A stretch of DNA of 64,000 nucleotides from Natronosalvus vescus (GTDB taxonomy: Archaea; Halobacteriota; Halobacteria; Halobacteriales; Natrialbaceae). Position numbers and translations under genes: made by a program. Location: positions 2,232,001 through 2,296,000 of the forward strand of contig NZ_CP099546.1 in the NCBI RefSeq assembly GCF_023973145.1, written 5' to 3'. This document shows, piece by piece, positions 16,266-26,663 of the stretch. The notes below the pieces were generated by a model. It worked only from the letters and a program-made list of their open reading frames with translations, was not told the DNA's origin and ran no database searches. Position 1 is the stretch's first letter. Each line of letters begins with the position of its first letter.

Positions 16266-17314
16266 GTATCGGAGCCTCAAATCCGGAGTACGTGAACGCT
16301 CGCGTTCGGGCCCGCCGAGCTGCATTGTTCACTGACGAAGATTACCGCAAGCTGATCCGGATGGGGCCGAGCGGGATCGCACGGTTCATGGAGGAGACGG
16401 AGTACGAGCGAGAGATCAACGCGCTCGGGGCGCGCTTTTCGGGTGTCGACCTGATCGAGTACGCCCTCAACCGCAACCTCGCAAAGCACTTCCACGACCT
16501 TCTCGACTGGTCTGAGGGTCGACTGTACGACCTGATTGCCCGGTACCTCCGGAAGTTCGACGTCTGGAACGTCAAGACGATCATTCGGGGCGTCTACACC
16601 GACACGCCGGGCGAAGAGATCGAGACCGACCTTATCCGGGCCGGTGAAATCGACGATTCGACGATCGACCGCCTGCTCGAGGTCGACACCATCGAGGACG
16701 CGATCGAGACGCTGAACCGGACGATGTTTTACGAGCCACTCTCGGACGCCTCCGAGGTGTACGAAGATACCGGTGCGCTCGTTCCCCTCGAGAACGCCCT
16801 CGACCGGGCGTTCTACGAGAACCTGCTCGCCGACCTCGGTCGGCCACAGGAAGGCCCCGAAGCGCTGTACGTCGAGTTCCTCGAGGCCGAAATCGACTTC
16901 CGGAACGCCCGAAACGCGCTTCGCCTCGCTCGTTCGGGTGCCGACCTCGATCCCGCGTCGTACTACATCGATGGCGGCGTCCTGTTCACTCAGGCGGAGC
17001 TGAGTCGACTCGTCACCGATTACGACGAACTCGTGGGTCACATCGCTGACAGCAGCCGGTACGGCGACTCCCTCTCGCAGGCGCTCTCGCGACTGCGCGA
17101 GGCCGAGAGCCTCATCCAGTTCGAACACGCCCTCGATGCGGCGTTGCTCGAGTACGCGGACACGCTCTCGAGCAGTTATCCGGTGTCAGTATCGGCCGTG
17201 CTGTCGTACATCCTCGCGAAAGAGCGCGAGGTCGAGAATATCCGTGCGATCGCTCGCGGTCGAGAAGTCGGTCTCTCCGAAACCGAGATCGAAGAGGAAC
17301 TGGTGATCCTATGA
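16262..17314 (+). CDS. atpC: A-type ATP synthase subunit C (central-stalk adaptor)
   Basis: The start at 16262 (MSIGASNPEYVNARVRARR) gives 350 residues and an ATGA overlap with atpE; the longer open frame upstream is a shadow of atpE. The all-helical protein, with a repeated fold, sits on the K ring and couples it to the central stalk (subunits D and F). The end reads VLSYILAKEREVENIRAIARGRE, the family's most conserved block. It also overlaps atpF by four bases. Confidence 0.95.
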   Translation: MSIGASNPEYVNARVRARRAALFTDEDYRKLIRMGPSGIARFMEETEYEREINALGARFSGVDLIEYALNRNLAKHFHDLLDWSEGRLYDLIARYLRKFDVWNVKTIIRGVYTDTPGEEIETDLIRAGEIDDSTIDRLLEVDTIEDAIETLNRTMFYEPLSDASEVYEDTGALVPLENALDRAFYENLLADLGRPQEGPEALYVEFLEAEIDFRNARNALRLARSGADLDPASYYIDGGVLFTQAELSRLVTDYDELVGHIADSSRYGDSLSQALSRLREAESLIQFEHALDAALLEYADTLSSSYPVSVSAVLSYILAKEREVENIRAIARGREVGLSETEIEEELVIL

Positions 17315-17655
17315 GCCAGGAGATAGCCGTCGTCGGCAGTCCGGAGTTCACAACTGGTTTCCGGCTGGCCGGCGTGAGACGGTTCGAGAACGTTCCGGAC
17401 GACGAAAAGGACGAGTCCCTCGACGAGGCCGCGTTGGCCGTCCTCGAGGACGACGGTGTCGGCATCGTCGTCATGCACGAGGGCGACCTCGAGCACCTCT
17501 CGCGGAACGTTCGATCGAACGTGGAAACGAGCGTCGAACCGGTCGTGGTCACCATCGGTAGCGGTGCGAGCAGCGGTGGCGGCCTTCGCGACCAGATCAA
17601 ACGCGCCATCGGGATCGACCTGATGGACGCTGACGAAGCCGAAGACAGTGAGTAA
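17311..17655 (+). CDS. atpF: A-type ATP synthase subunit F (central stalk)
   Basis: A 114-residue subunit with the Rossmann-like N-terminal fold of the F family: IAVVGSPEFTTGFRLAGVR at residues 4-22 is the signature. It binds subunit D in the rotor shaft and helps regulate the enzyme. ATGA overlap with atpC, and three bases before atpA. Its partner subunit D is not encoded in this window. Confidence 0.95.
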   Translation: MSQEIAVVGSPEFTTGFRLAGVRRFENVPDDEKDESLDEAALAVLEDDGVGIVVMHEGDLEHLSRNVRSNVETSVEPVVVTIGSGASSGGGLRDQIKRAIGIDLMDADEAEDSE

Positions 17656-17658
17656 CCT

Positions 17659-19416
17659 ATGAGCCAGGCAGTAGAATCCGTCGACGAAGACGGTGTGATA
17701 GAAAGCGTGAGCGGTCCCGTCGTGACCGCCGCGGACCTCGACGCCCGAATGAACGACGTCGTCTACGTCGGCGACGAAGGGCTGATGGGCGAGGTCATCG
17801 AAATCGAAGGGAACCTGACCACGATTCAGGTGTACGAGGAGACCTCCGGCGTCGGGCCGGGCGAACCCGTCGAGAACACGGGCGAGCCACTGAGCGTCGA
17901 CCTCGGACCGGGCCTGCTCGACACCATCTACGACGGTGTCCAGCGTCCGCTCGACGAACTCGAGTCGAAGATGAACTCGGCGTTCCTCGACCGCGGGGTC
18001 GACGCGCCGGGGATTGACTTAGAGCGCACGTGGGAGTTCACCCCCACCGTCGAGGACGGTGACGCCGTCGAACCCGGCGACGTCATCGGCGAAGTGCCCG
18101 AGACCGAGAGCATCACCCACAAGGTGATGGTGCCGCCGACCTCCGAGGGCGGCGAGATCGACTCGATCGAAGCGGGATCGTTCACGGTCGACGAGACCGT
18201 GGCTACCCTCGACTCGGGCGAGGAGATCACGATGCACCAGGAGTGGCCCGTTCGGTCGGCCCGGCCGGCCGCCGAAAAACAGACGCCGACGGTGCCGCTC
18301 GTCTCCGGACAGCGCGTCCAGGACGGCCTGTTCCCCATCGCGAAAGGCGGGACGGCCGCGATTCCCGGCCCGTTCGGCTCCGGCAAGACGGTCACCCAGC
18401 ACCAGCTCGCGAAGTGGTCTGACGCGGACATCGTCGTCTACGTCGGCTGTGGCGAGCGTGGCAACGAGATGACCGAAGTGATCGAGGACTTCCCGGAACT
18501 CGAGGATCCCAAGACGGGGAAACCGCTGATGTCCCGGACGTGCCTCATTGCGAACACCTCGAACATGCCCGTCGCCGCCCGTGAATCCTGCATTTACACC
18601 GGAATCACCATCGCGGAGTACTTCCGTGACATGGGCTACGACGTCGCGCTGATGGCCGACTCCACCTCGCGGTGGGCAGAGGCCATGCGCGAAATCTCCT
18701 CGCGGCTGGAAGAGATGCCGGGCGAGGAAGGCTACCCTGCCTACCTCTCTGCGGCACTGTCGGAGTTCTACGAGCGTGCCGGCCTGTTCGAGAACATCAA
18801 CGGCACGGAGGGATCGGTGTCGGTCATCGGGGCCGTCTCGCCACCGGGCGGGGACTTCTCCGAGCCGGTCACCCAGAACACGCTGCGTATCGTGAAGACG
18901 TTCTGGGCGCTGGACGCTGACCTCGCCGAGCGTCGGCACTTCCCGTCGATCAACTGGAACGAGTCGTACTCGCTGTACCGCCAGCAACTCGACCCCTGGT
19001 TCCGCGAGAACGTCGCCGAAGACTATCCGGAGGTTCGCCAGTGGGGCGTCGACGTCCTCGACGAGGAGGACGAACTCCAGGAGATCGTTCAGCTCGTCGG
19101 GAAGGACGCGCTGCCGGAAGACCAGCAGTTGACGCTGGAGGTCGCTCGCTACCTGCGTGAGGCGTGGCTCCAGCAGAACGCGTTCCACGACGTGGATACG
19201 TTCTGTCCGCCCGAGAAGACCTACCGAATGCTTCAGGCTATCAAGACGTTCAACGACGAAGCGTTCACCGCCCTCGACGCTGGCGTCCCGGTCGACGAGA
19301 TCCAGGACGTCGACGCTGCCCCACGGCTCAACCGGATGGGAACCGCCGAGGACTGGAACGAGTTCATCGACGAGATCGAAGCGGATCTCGAATCCCAGAT
19401 CAGGGAGCTCTACTAG
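17659..19416 (+). CDS. atpA: A-type ATP synthase catalytic subunit A
   Basis: A 585-residue catalytic subunit that makes ATP at the A/B interface. The Walker A loop GPFGSGKT is at residues 237-244, the catalytic glutamate lies in [11 protein letters not shown] shortly after, and Walker B is [19 protein letters not shown]. The archaeal-specific insertion domain is present, and no intein interrupts the P-loop region. The length matches other haloarchaeal A subunits. It is followed after 11 nt by atpB. Confidence 0.97.
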   Translation: MSQAVESVDEDGVIESVSGPVVTAADLDARMNDVVYVGDEGLMGEVIEIEGNLTTIQVYEETSGVGPGEPVENTGEPLSVDLGPGLLDTIYDGVQRPLDELESKMNSAFLDRGVDAPGIDLERTWEFTPTVEDGDAVEPGDVIGEVPETESITHKVMVPPTSEGGEIDSIEAGSFTVDETVATLDSGEEITMHQEWPVRSARPAAEKQTPTVPLVSGQRVQDGLFPIAKGGTAAIPGPFGSGKTVTQHQLAKWSDADIVVYVGCGERGNEMTEVIEDFPELEDPKTGKPLMSRTCLIANTSNMPVAARESCIYTGITIAEYFRDMGYDVALMADSTSRWAEAMREISSRLEEMPGEEGYPAYLSAALSEFYERAGLFENINGTEGSVSVIGAVSPPGGDFSEPVTQNTLRIVKTFWALDADLAERRHFPSINWNESYSLYRQQLDPWFRENVAEDYPEVRQWGVDVLDEEDELQEIVQLVGKDALPEDQQLTLEVARYLREAWLQQNAFHDVDTFCPPEKTYRMLQAIKTFNDEAFTALDAGVPVDEIQDVDAAPRLNRMGTAEDWNEFIDEIEADLESQIRELY

Positions 19417-19427
19417 CGAGACCAACC

Positions 19428-20846
19428 ATGAAAGAATACCAAACGATTACGGAAATCAGCGGTCCGCTGGTGTTTGCCGAGGTCGACGAACCCGTCGGGT
19501 ACGACGAGATCGTCGAGATCGAAACCGAAGCCGGCGAGACCCTGCGCGGACAGGTACTAGAATCGAGCGACGGACTCGTCTCGATCCAGGTGTTCGAGGG
19601 GACGGGCGGTATCGACCGCAACGCCTCCGTTCGCTTCCTGGGCGAGACCATGAAGATGCCCGTAACCGAGGATCTCCTCGGGCGGGTGCTCGACGGCTCC
19701 GGGAACCCGATCGACGGCGGCCCGGAGATCGTTCCCGACGAGCGTCGGGACATCGTCGGTGCGGCGATCAACCCCTACTCGCGTGAGTACCCCGAGGAGT
19801 TCATCCAGACGGGTGTCAGCTCCATCGACGGGATGAACACGCTCGTGCGTGGCCAGAAGCTGCCGATCTTCTCCGGATCGGGGCTGCCCCACAACGACCT
19901 GGCGCTGCAGATTGCTCGCCAGGCGACCGTGCCGGAAGAGGAAGGAGAAAGCGACGACGAAGAATCGGAGTTCGCCGTCATCTTCGGCGCCATGGGGATC
20001 ACCCAGGAGGAGGCGAACGAGTTCATGGCTGACTTCGAGCGCACCGGCGCGCTCGAGCGCTCGGTCGTCTTCATGAACCTCGCGGACGACCCCGCCGTCG
20101 AGCGGACGGTCACGCCGCGACTCGCGTTGACGACGGCGGAGTACCTCGCCTTCGACAAGGGCTACCACGTGCTGGTCATCCTGACGGACATCACGAACTA
20201 CTGTGAGGCGCTGCGCGAGATCGGTGCCGCCCGTGAGGAGGTACCCGGCCGGCGTGGCTACCCCGGTTACATGTACACCGACCTGGCTCAGCTCTACGAG
20301 CGGGCGGGTCGTATTCAGGGTCGCGACGGGTCGGTCACCCAGATCCCGATCCTGACGATGCCCTCCGACGACATCACCCACCCGATCCCCGACCTGACGG
20401 GGTATATCACGGAGGGTCAGATCATCGTCGACCGATCCCTGAACAGCCAGGGTATCGAGCCGCCGATCAACGTCCTCCCATCGCTGTCGCGGCTGATGGA
20501 CGACGGAATCGGCGAGGGACTCACCCGCGCCGACCACGCCGACGTCTCCGACCAGCTGTACGCCGCGTACGCGGAGGGTGAAGACCTGCGCGACCTCGTG
20601 AACATCGTCGGTCGCGAAGCGTTGACCGAGCGGGACAACAAGTTCCTCGACTTCGCCGACCGCTTCGAGAACGAGTTCGTCCAGCAGGGCTACGACACCA
20701 ACCGATCGATCGAGGACACCCTCGATATCGGCTGGGAACTGCTCTCGATGCTCCCGAAAGAGGAGCTCAACCGGATCGACGAGGACTTCATCGCGGAGTA
20801 CTACCTCGAGACCGACGAGAGCGCGGAAGCCGTTCAGGCGGACTGA
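19428..20846 (+). CDS. atpB: A-type ATP synthase regulatory subunit B
   Basis: Starting at the ATG at 19428 ([16 protein letters not shown]) gives 472 residues, the usual length. Subunit B alternates with A in the head and binds nucleotide without a canonical P-loop: [17 protein letters not shown] replaces the Walker A. The block [22 protein letters not shown] is typical. It is the last subunit gene here; a short T-rich run (tatttttcg, about 20862-20870) follows the stop and may end transcription. Confidence 0.97.
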   Translation: MKEYQTITEISGPLVFAEVDEPVGYDEIVEIETEAGETLRGQVLESSDGLVSIQVFEGTGGIDRNASVRFLGETMKMPVTEDLLGRVLDGSGNPIDGGPEIVPDERRDIVGAAINPYSREYPEEFIQTGVSSIDGMNTLVRGQKLPIFSGSGLPHNDLALQIARQATVPEEEGESDDEESEFAVIFGAMGITQEEANEFMADFERTGALERSVVFMNLADDPAVERTVTPRLALTTAEYLAFDKGYHVLVILTDITNYCEALREIGAAREEVPGRRGYPGYMYTDLAQLYERAGRIQGRDGSVTQIPILTMPSDDITHPIPDLTGYITEGQIIVDRSLNSQGIEPPINVLPSLSRLMDDGIGEGLTRADHADVSDQLYAAYAEGEDLRDLVNIVGREALTERDNKFLDFADRFENEFVQQGYDTNRSIEDTLDIGWELLSMLPKEELNRIDEDFIAEYYLETDESAEAVQAD

Positions 20847-20925
20847 GCGTTTCCTGATCGCTATTTTTCGTTTGTGAACGTCTCGACCTGTATACTCGAG
20901 TACCTTCGTCAGGGATCACTCGGAA

Positions 20926-20965
20926 TCTCACGATCTTACGATCTCACGGTCTTGCGATCTCGTGA
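20926..20965. repeat. 16-bp tandem repeat, 2.5 copies
   Basis: Units at 20926-20941 and 20942-20957 (tctcacgatcttacga and a copy with two changes) are followed by a half unit tctcgtga, in the gap after the ATP synthase operon. Confidence 0.8.
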
Positions 20966-21013
20966 CAGAGAACGCGTCGGTTTGTGAGCGTCACCGAGCG
21001 CGTTATCATCTGG

Positions 21014-21047
21014 TACGAGAGGCGTGTTTGCTAGTACGAGAGGCGTG
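21014..21047. repeat. 13-bp direct repeat, 21-bp spacing
   Basis: The sequence tacgagaggcgtg occurs at 21014-21026 and again at 21035-21047, in the gap after the ATP synthase operon and just before the end of the 265-residue gene on the opposite strand. Confidence 0.75.
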
Positions 21048-21073
21048 CCTGGCTCCGCCGTCGTATCCCGGTG

Positions 21074-21871
21074 TCAGGACGAACCGCGCATTTTGGCCCA
21101 GCGACGACCGTACACTCGCGGCAACGGATCGATCTCCGCACCGCGGACGACCGGAGGAACGGACGAGTACCGAGTGGAGGCACTGTCCGGAAGCGGACCG
21201 GTCGGGTGCAGCGAGACGGCCGTCGGGTTTCGGGGGAGTCCTCGCCGACTGCCGGCGGTTGGTGACCGGCGGTTCTCGGCATACATCTCCTCGAGGGCTG
21301 CGTGCCCCTCGAGAACGCCGCGACGAGCCAACTTCATCCGCTTTTTCGCCTGCTGCTGGAGCGCCACGTTCGGTGCCTCGGCCTGGATCTCGTCGCCGAA
21401 CGCCTCGAGGTCGGCCGCCGCCTCGGAGTCACTGTCAACGGCTCCGGACAGCCGATCTGTACCGATAACGTCCTCGATTTCGGCCGCGAGTCGACGACTG
21501 GCCGTCCGAAACTCGAGGAGATCCACCGCGTTCCACAGTTCCCGTAATTCGACGGCGCGACGAATGTCACGCAGATCGAACGCCGCGTCGGCGTCTCGAT
21601 CCCGGATCGCCCTCGGGATGCCGTCGATTTTGACCAGATCTGAGAGGGCGTCGGTGTGGACGCTGTCCGCAAGTTGTCCGAGGTTCACCGTCTCCAGTAG
21701 ATCGTCCGCAGCGTCGGTGATTTCCCACAGTTCTCTCGCCAGATCCGAAACCCGCTCGTCGGGGGCGTCTCGTTCGATCGCCCGAAGCAGGTTGGTGGCT
21801 CCGACGAGGGCGCGGTCGGAGAGGTGACCGAGTTCGTCCGCTGTGCGCGCCCTGCTCGTATCAGTGTTCAT
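21074..21871 (-). CDS. Haloarchaeal helical protein of unknown function
   Basis: The start chosen is the ATG at 21871 (MNTDTSRARTADELG), giving 265 residues; the longer frame upstream is arginine-rich and unlikely. Residues 1-190 are helical and acidic with repeated leucine/aspartate heptad-like blocks, and the tail from about 200 is proline- and arginine-rich. There is no signal peptide or membrane helix, so it is cytosolic. It faces the end of the ATP synthase operon in the place where some haloarchaea carry a hypothetical gene and atpD. I do not recognise a catalytic motif. Confidence 0.65.
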   Translation of the reverse strand: MNTDTSRARTADELGHLSDRALVGATNLLRAIERDAPDERVSDLARELWEITDAADDLLETVNLGQLADSVHTDALSDLVKIDGIPRAIRDRDADAAFDLRDIRRAVELRELWNAVDLLEFRTASRRLAAEIEDVIGTDRLSGAVDSDSEAAADLEAFGDEIQAEAPNVALQQQAKKRMKLARRGVLEGHAALEEMYAENRRSPTAGSRRGLPRNPTAVSLHPTGPLPDSASTRYSSVPPVVRGAEIDPLPRVYGRRWAKMRGSS

Positions 21872-22055
21872 ACAACAGGGGAGGTGCCGAGCGGAGAAAA
21901 CGGGACGCCTTACCAGAGAAAGGTGGCGTAAATGGAGTCGTCGGTTCTGGTCGAACGCATAGGAAATGTTGTAACAATGTACCACCGACCGCCGACCCTG
22001 TGACGGGCAATCGGCGCTGTGACGGGCAATCGGCGGTACGTGATTACATTGATCC

Positions 22056-22967
22056 CTATTTGACGCCGCGATCCTGCAACCGCTCTTCCTCGGGGAGGTC
22101 GACGTTTGCGTCGCCTTTCATGCTCTTGCCGAGGTTCTTCGAAATTTCGGCGAGGGTCTCGGGATCGTCCCAGTGGTTGACGGCCTCGACGATCGCTTCG
22201 GCCATCTCCGGCGGGTTTTCCGCACCGAAGATGCCGCTGCCGACGAAGATGCCGTCACACTCGTGGTGCATCATGAGGGCTGCGTCGGCGGGGGTCGCGA
22301 TGCCACCGGCGGCGAAGTTTACGACTGGGAGTCGGCCCATCTCGGCCGCCTCGTGGACGAGGTCGGCGTTGGCTTCGATCTCGCGGGCGTAGGCCTCGCG
22401 CTCGTCGTGGGCCATCCCCTCGAGTTTGCGGATCTCGCCTTTGATCGTCCGCTGGTGGTAGACGGCCTGGTTAACGTCGCCGGTGCCGGCCTCGCCCTTG
22501 GTACGGATCATGGCTGCGCCCTCGTCGATTCGGCGCAGGGCCTCCCCGAGGTTGCGTGCGCCACAGACGAACGGCGCGGTGAACTCGCGCTTGTCGATGT
22601 GGTAGTCGTTGTCCGCCGGGGTGAGCACCTCGCTCTCGTCGATCATGTCGACGCCGACGGCCTCGAGGATCTGGGCCTCAGTCTGATGACCGATACGCGC
22701 TTTCCCCATCACGGGGATCGAGACCGAGTCGACGATCTCTTCGACGTCGGCAGGATCGGCCATTCGGGCGACGCCCCCGCGCTTGCGGATGTCTGCGGGG
22801 ACTGCCTCGAGGGACATGACGGCGACCGCACCGGCGTCTTCGGCGATTTTGGCCTGTTCGGGATTGACGACGTCCATGATGACGCCACCTTTTTGCATGC
22901 GGGCGAAGCCGCGCTTGACGAGGTCGGTACCACGTCGAAGTTCTTCGAGATCGGTTTCCTCGGGCAT
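22056..22967 (-). CDS. pdxS: Pyridoxal 5'-phosphate synthase, PdxS subunit
   Basis: The start at 22967 ([21 protein letters not shown]) gives the standard length of 303 residues. PdxS is a TIM-barrel lyase that makes PLP from ribose 5-phosphate, glyceraldehyde 3-phosphate and ammonia supplied by PdxT. The two Schiff-base lysines are visible, Lys89 in [10 protein letters not shown] and Lys157 in [10 protein letters not shown], as is the phosphate-binding glycine region near [13 protein letters not shown]. PdxT is not adjacent, so the glutaminase must be elsewhere. Transcribed alone. Confidence 0.97.
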   Translation of the reverse strand: MPEETDLEELRRGTDLVKRGFARMQKGGVIMDVVNPEQAKIAEDAGAVAVMSLEAVPADIRKRGGVARMADPADVEEIVDSVSIPVMGKARIGHQTEAQILEAVGVDMIDESEVLTPADNDYHIDKREFTAPFVCGARNLGEALRRIDEGAAMIRTKGEAGTGDVNQAVYHQRTIKGEIRKLEGMAHDEREAYAREIEANADLVHEAAEMGRLPVVNFAAGGIATPADAALMMHHECDGIFVGSGIFGAENPPEMAEAIVEAVNHWDDPETLAEISKNLGKSMKGDANVDLPEEERLQDRGVK

Positions 22968-23037
22968 AGACGTGGGTTCGGAGCCCCAGCACTTACGCGT
23001 GTTCATGTTGTCCCCCCGGGACTCCGCTCGAGCGGGC

Positions 23038-23727
23038 TCACGCTCTGTCGCGAGTGGCCTCGTCCTCGACATCGAGTGTGTCCGCTGCCCGTGCCCGAAC
23101 GAACGTCGCAATGGTCTCTCGATCCCGTTCGGGATCGACTTCGATGGTCGTGTCGCTCGACGTCCCTTTCTTCGGCGGTCGCTCGAGCGGGAGCGTCCCA
23201 CCCGCCATGGCGAAACTCGCGTCGGTCGGCCAGACGGCGACGTGGGTTTCGGTGGCGAGGCGTGTGTGATCCTGACCGTCCATCGCCGTCGCTGTCGATT
23301 CGTCACCCCTCTTAGCCCCGTCGTCGGGCGACAACGCGATCGGGTGCGCCGTCTCGAAGACGTACCAGTTCCCGGCGGTGCCGTCCCCGCGATCGAATTC
23401 GACGGTCTTGCGCTCGCCGAGGACGGCAACCCCGGCGTCCTCGAGGCGTTCGACGAACCGATCGGTAGCGTTGCTGGTCACGAGCGAGCGGAGGCGTTCC
23501 GGGCCCGCACCGAGGATCGACAGTGGTGGTGAGAACGCGAGGTCGACCGCGAGCAGTGAGCGAACAGCGAGGTCACTCGTGGTCACCTCGAGAATCTCGG
23601 CCGTCTTGCGGTGTTCGAACACCGTCGTTTCGGCGGTGATCGTGACGAAAGCGACGGTGTCTCGGTCGGTTCGCGTCCCGACGACGCGCCACCCCGGTCG
23701 AAACGATTCCGGCAACGCTGCTGTCAT
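23038..23727 (-). CDS. Haloarchaeal hypothetical protein
   Basis: Starting at the ATG at 23727 ([13 protein letters not shown]) gives 229 residues. The protein is soluble, mixed alpha/beta, with a tyrosine- and histidine-containing core ([14 protein letters not shown] near the middle) and a serine/threonine-rich insertion near 130-145. It ends in a charged helix ([19 protein letters not shown]). No signal peptide or metal-binding cluster is seen. It lies upstream of pdxS on the same strand with a 70-nt gap, so co-transcription is possible. The fold vaguely resembles lipoprotein-like beta proteins of Halobacteria, but I cannot name a family. Confidence 0.65.
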   Translation of the reverse strand: MTAALPESFRPGWRVVGTRTDRDTVAFVTITAETTVFEHRKTAEILEVTTSDLAVRSLLAVDLAFSPPLSILGAGPERLRSLVTSNATDRFVERLEDAGVAVLGERKTVEFDRGDGTAGNWYVFETAHPIALSPDDGAKRGDESTATAMDGQDHTRLATETHVAVWPTDASFAMAGGTLPLERPPKKGTSSDTTIEVDPERDRETIATFVRARAADTLDVEDEATRDRA

Positions 23728-23881
23728 TGGGTTGACTTCGGCCGGGAGCCATTTGGGCGTGGTGATCTGACTCACATATAGGCCGTTGAACCGCACCCGA
23801 AAACGCGTCGAGACAGTTGCTCAGTCCGCAATCGACCTTAACGGATAGATAGCAATGGGTTCGTGTTGAGATGGCTCCTCT

Positions 23882-25411
23882 ATGGAAGGTTGGCATCGCC
23901 GAACCGTACTCGCGACTGGTGTTGGTCTCGCGGTTGGCAGTGGGGCCGCGTCGGTCGGGGCTGGGCAGGACGACTCCGAGGGGGAAGACGACACCACGGG
24001 AGCCGGGGATCCGGACTTCGAACGACCGACAGAAGTCGCCTGGCGGTACGATGGGTCGTTCATCATCAGTCGTACCGTCGCCACCGACGGCCGGGTCTAC
24101 ACGCAGGCGGCCGGCGGCGTTACCGCAATCGAGGCAGCCGATGGCGAGTTCGCGTGGGAAACCGGGGACATCGGCGCGTTCGGAACGCTCTCGCTCGAGG
24201 ACGACACGCTCTACGTTGCTGGCGATCCGATCCAGGCGGTCGATGCGGATAAGGGCGACAGGCGCTGGGAGAGCGAGCTCAGCAGTACGGAGCTCGTCGT
24301 CGGCCACGAGACGGTATTTACCTCCGTCGACGGAACCGTCTACGCGCTGGACGCTACGGACGGGTCGATTCGCTGGGAACGCGAGTCCGTCACCGTAGAT
24401 ACCGACGACGGACAGGAAACCGTCGACGAACTGGCTATTGGCGACGTCGGTGGGGATGCAGTCTACGTCACTGGCTCGAATCACAGCGGTGGCGGATCGG
24501 CCATCATCGCGCTCGAGCCGGAGACGGGTGACGCCTTCGCCTGGGTGACCTACGGAATCGAGTTATCGAACCTCACCGTCGGGGCGGGCCACGTCGCTGG
24601 CTACGGCGTCGGTGACGAGACCGCAGTGGTCTTCGACGTCCTCGCTCGAGAGCTGGTCATCCAGACCGGGACGTTCAGTCACTCGATCAGCGGTGGCGCG
24701 TTCTTCGCGAACGGACGGAACGAGTTTGTGGTGTACGATCTCTCCGCGGGTGGCGAGCGAGCCTGGGAACGCGAGTCGTACTACGCTCATAGTCAGCCAG
24801 TCGTCGTCGGCAACACGGTTATCGCGGCTCATGGGTCTGCGGATGCGGGTTCCGGCGAGCGAATTATTGCCTACGATCTCGAGACCGGGAACGAACAGTG
24901 GCAATACGATCTCGACGGCGAGGAGTGGACGAGTGGCGCTATCGATACGTCGATCGTGGTCGACGAGAACACCGTCTACGTCCCACGCGGTGGGGAATTA
25001 GTGGCGCTTCGAACGACGAATGGTCAGGACGATACCGACGAGGTCGGTGCCGACGAATCCGACGATTCCGGCGACACTGACGAAACTGACGACACCGACG
25101 ACGATTCCGGAACCGACGGAACCGACGACGATTCTGGGACCGACGACACTGGAGCTGACGATGACGGGGGAGCCGATGGCTCTGACAACGGTGGTGACGA
25201 AGACGGAGCTGACAGCGACACCGAAGATGACGGAACGGGGAACGAATCCGGTGACGATTCCGGGACACCTGCCCCGGCCACCGAGGAGAACGACCTCAGC
25301 ATCGACACCGACAGCCTTCCGGGGTTCACGACCGTGACGGGGATCGTTGGTGGGGGTCTCGGCCTCGAGTGGCTGCGTCGACGGGCCGAGGCGGACGACC
25401 CGGCCGAGTAA
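23882..25411 (+). CDS. Exported PQQ-like beta-propeller protein with C-terminal PGF-like anchor
   Basis: A 509-residue protein with a Tat-type signal (HRRTVLATG, then a hydrophobic stretch cut near SVGAGQ). Residues 50-385 contain repeated beta-propeller blades of the PQQ/YVTN type, with recurring VYxxDAxDGSIRWE-like blade ends. A linker of about 90 Asp/Gly/Thr residues follows. The tail begins LPGFTTVTGIVGGG and resembles a PGF-CTERM sorting signal, though the hydrophobic stretch is short and interrupted by Glu. It probably sits on the cell surface. No alcohol dehydrogenase residues are seen. A close relative lies at 48439-50067. Confidence 0.82.
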   Translation: MEGWHRRTVLATGVGLAVGSGAASVGAGQDDSEGEDDTTGAGDPDFERPTEVAWRYDGSFIISRTVATDGRVYTQAAGGVTAIEAADGEFAWETGDIGAFGTLSLEDDTLYVAGDPIQAVDADKGDRRWESELSSTELVVGHETVFTSVDGTVYALDATDGSIRWERESVTVDTDDGQETVDELAIGDVGGDAVYVTGSNHSGGGSAIIALEPETGDAFAWVTYGIELSNLTVGAGHVAGYGVGDETAVVFDVLARELVIQTGTFSHSISGGAFFANGRNEFVVYDLSAGGERAWERESYYAHSQPVVVGNTVIAAHGSADAGSGERIIAYDLETGNEQWQYDLDGEEWTSGAIDTSIVVDENTVYVPRGGELVALRTTNGQDDTDEVGADESDDSGDTDETDDTDDDSGTDGTDDDSGTDDTGADDDGGADGSDNGGDEDGADSDTEDDGTGNESGDDSGTPAPATEENDLSIDTDSLPGFTTVTGIVGGGLGLEWLRRRAEADDPAE

Positions 25412-25617
25412 CGTGAGTTGAGGGATCCGATCGAGTTCAGTGGATCTCGAGCCGATATCTGTCCCGAGCTGGCACAGACTGCTCGTCGGGGGTAGTCTCC
25501 CGTTCGAGGCTGGCTGTTGGGCTCTGCGAAGGATTACCCATGACGTACCCCCTCGACGATCCAGTCTCGAGGTGTGTCTGGTTGCTCGTCGAAACGTCAC
25601 AATTACGAGAGCTCCGC

Positions 25618-26220
25618 TCAGTGCCCACCGTCCAGTTCATCGAGTGAATACCGCGGCTGATATCCGGCGTACTGACCGATCGGTGCGAGTATCCTCACGA
25701 GTGCCTTCTGTACGCTCACGGGAACCGACGTCAGGTAGAGGTGATCGGGATGGGCCGCCTGCGTCACCGCGAACTGTAAGGGGTTCAACCGCCCCCGCTC
25801 GTCCATCCTTTCCAGTTGAGCGAGGACGTACAGTGTTTCCGTGAGCGACTGGGCCTCGAGGGCCGGATGAAACGCCAGTGTGACACGACTTGGTTCGTCC
25901 GACGGATTCCAGATTCGGTGGGGAACGCCCGCCGGAAGCCGAACGGTGTCGCCATCCTTTAGGACGTCTTCGACCTCGCCATGGGAAACGCCCAGTTCAC
26001 CGGATAGCACTTGCCAGTGTTCCGCTTGCCGAGGATGGACGTGTTCGATCGGGAAATCGATCAACCACCGCTCGTGCGGGAGGGTATACTCGTCTCCGGT
26101 CGCCGACGCTCGTGGATAGAGCGTGAGTTCGAACTCGACGAACGCCCCGTCCGTCTCAGCCGCCGTTTCACGGACGACGATCGGATCCCCCGTCACTTGA
26201 CCTCGTTCTTGATCTGTCAT
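25618..26220 (-). CDS. Cupin domain protein
   Basis: A 200-residue cytosolic protein. Cupin motif 1 appears as HVHPRQAEHWQVLSGELGV near residues 60-80, and motif 2 as GDTVRLPAGVPHRIWNPS near 90-110, with enough histidines to bind a metal. The C-terminal 80 residues form helices ending KALVRILAPIGQYAGYQPRY, like the membrane-proximal tail found in several haloarchaeal cupins. Reaction unknown. It is isolated, convergent with the beta-propeller gene. Confidence 0.85.
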   Translation of the reverse strand: MTDQERGQVTGDPIVVRETAAETDGAFVEFELTLYPRASATGDEYTLPHERWLIDFPIEHVHPRQAEHWQVLSGELGVSHGEVEDVLKDGDTVRLPAGVPHRIWNPSDEPSRVTLAFHPALEAQSLTETLYVLAQLERMDERGRLNPLQFAVTQAAHPDHLYLTSVPVSVQKALVRILAPIGQYAGYQPRYSLDELDGGH

Positions 26221-26317
26221 TTCTTCCTCGAGCCGATGGGGTAGACGATGGTCGAGGTGGACAAATAGCTATCATTCCGCGGGATCGGTGTCGTCGCTTG
26301 TACTCTCCCACGCGTCG

Positions 26318-26363
26318 ACTGGTGAGCGAAATTGAACCTCACCACGTGATTTCGCTCACCAGT
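26318..26363. repeat. 15-bp perfect inverted repeat, 16-nt loop
   Basis: actggtgagcgaaat (26318-26332) is exactly complementary to atttcgctcaccagt (26349-26363). A transcript across it would form a 15-bp hairpin. Confidence 0.95.
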
Positions 26364-26404
26364 TCAGGCTTGGAAAAGCACTAGTGGCGTTTCACGCCTG
26401 AACT
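26361..26404. repeat. 9-bp perfect inverted repeat sharing an arm edge with the previous one
   Basis: agttcaggc (26361-26369) pairs with gcctgaact (26396-26404). Its left arm overlaps the last three bases of the 15-bp repeat, so the two hairpins compete at that edge. Confidence 0.9.
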
Positions 26405-26663
26405 GATGAGTGAAACCCGATTGCGTCCATCCGGTTTCATCCATCAATCGACGGTTGGAAGGGAACTAACCCATTGCCCGACTCGAGCTCGGTTGGAGGT
26501 GACGAATCTGTGAATCGGTGCGAATCTGTGAACGGGTACACTTCGGATAGATCGGACGAACTCCCCGGAAATTCGTCCAGGCAATCCGGGCGAACGGCCA
26601 CGTACTCGAGAGTGGGATCGAATTGGTTGAGCACTGTGATACAACTATTTCCTTGTACTGCCT

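Larger units (their letters stand above)
26221..26663. other. Intergenic stretch with two interlocking inverted repeats
   Basis: About 440 bp between divergent genes. Apart from the two inverted repeats listed separately, I see no coding signal, tRNA or element end. The right part contains short direct repeats (ctgtgaatcggtgcgaatctgtgaacggg) and the promoter of the following membrane protein gene. Confidence 0.6.

Noticed and set aside
18019-19425. 468-codon minus-strand frame opposite atpA
   Set aside because: Antisense of an unmistakable catalytic ATP synthase subunit.
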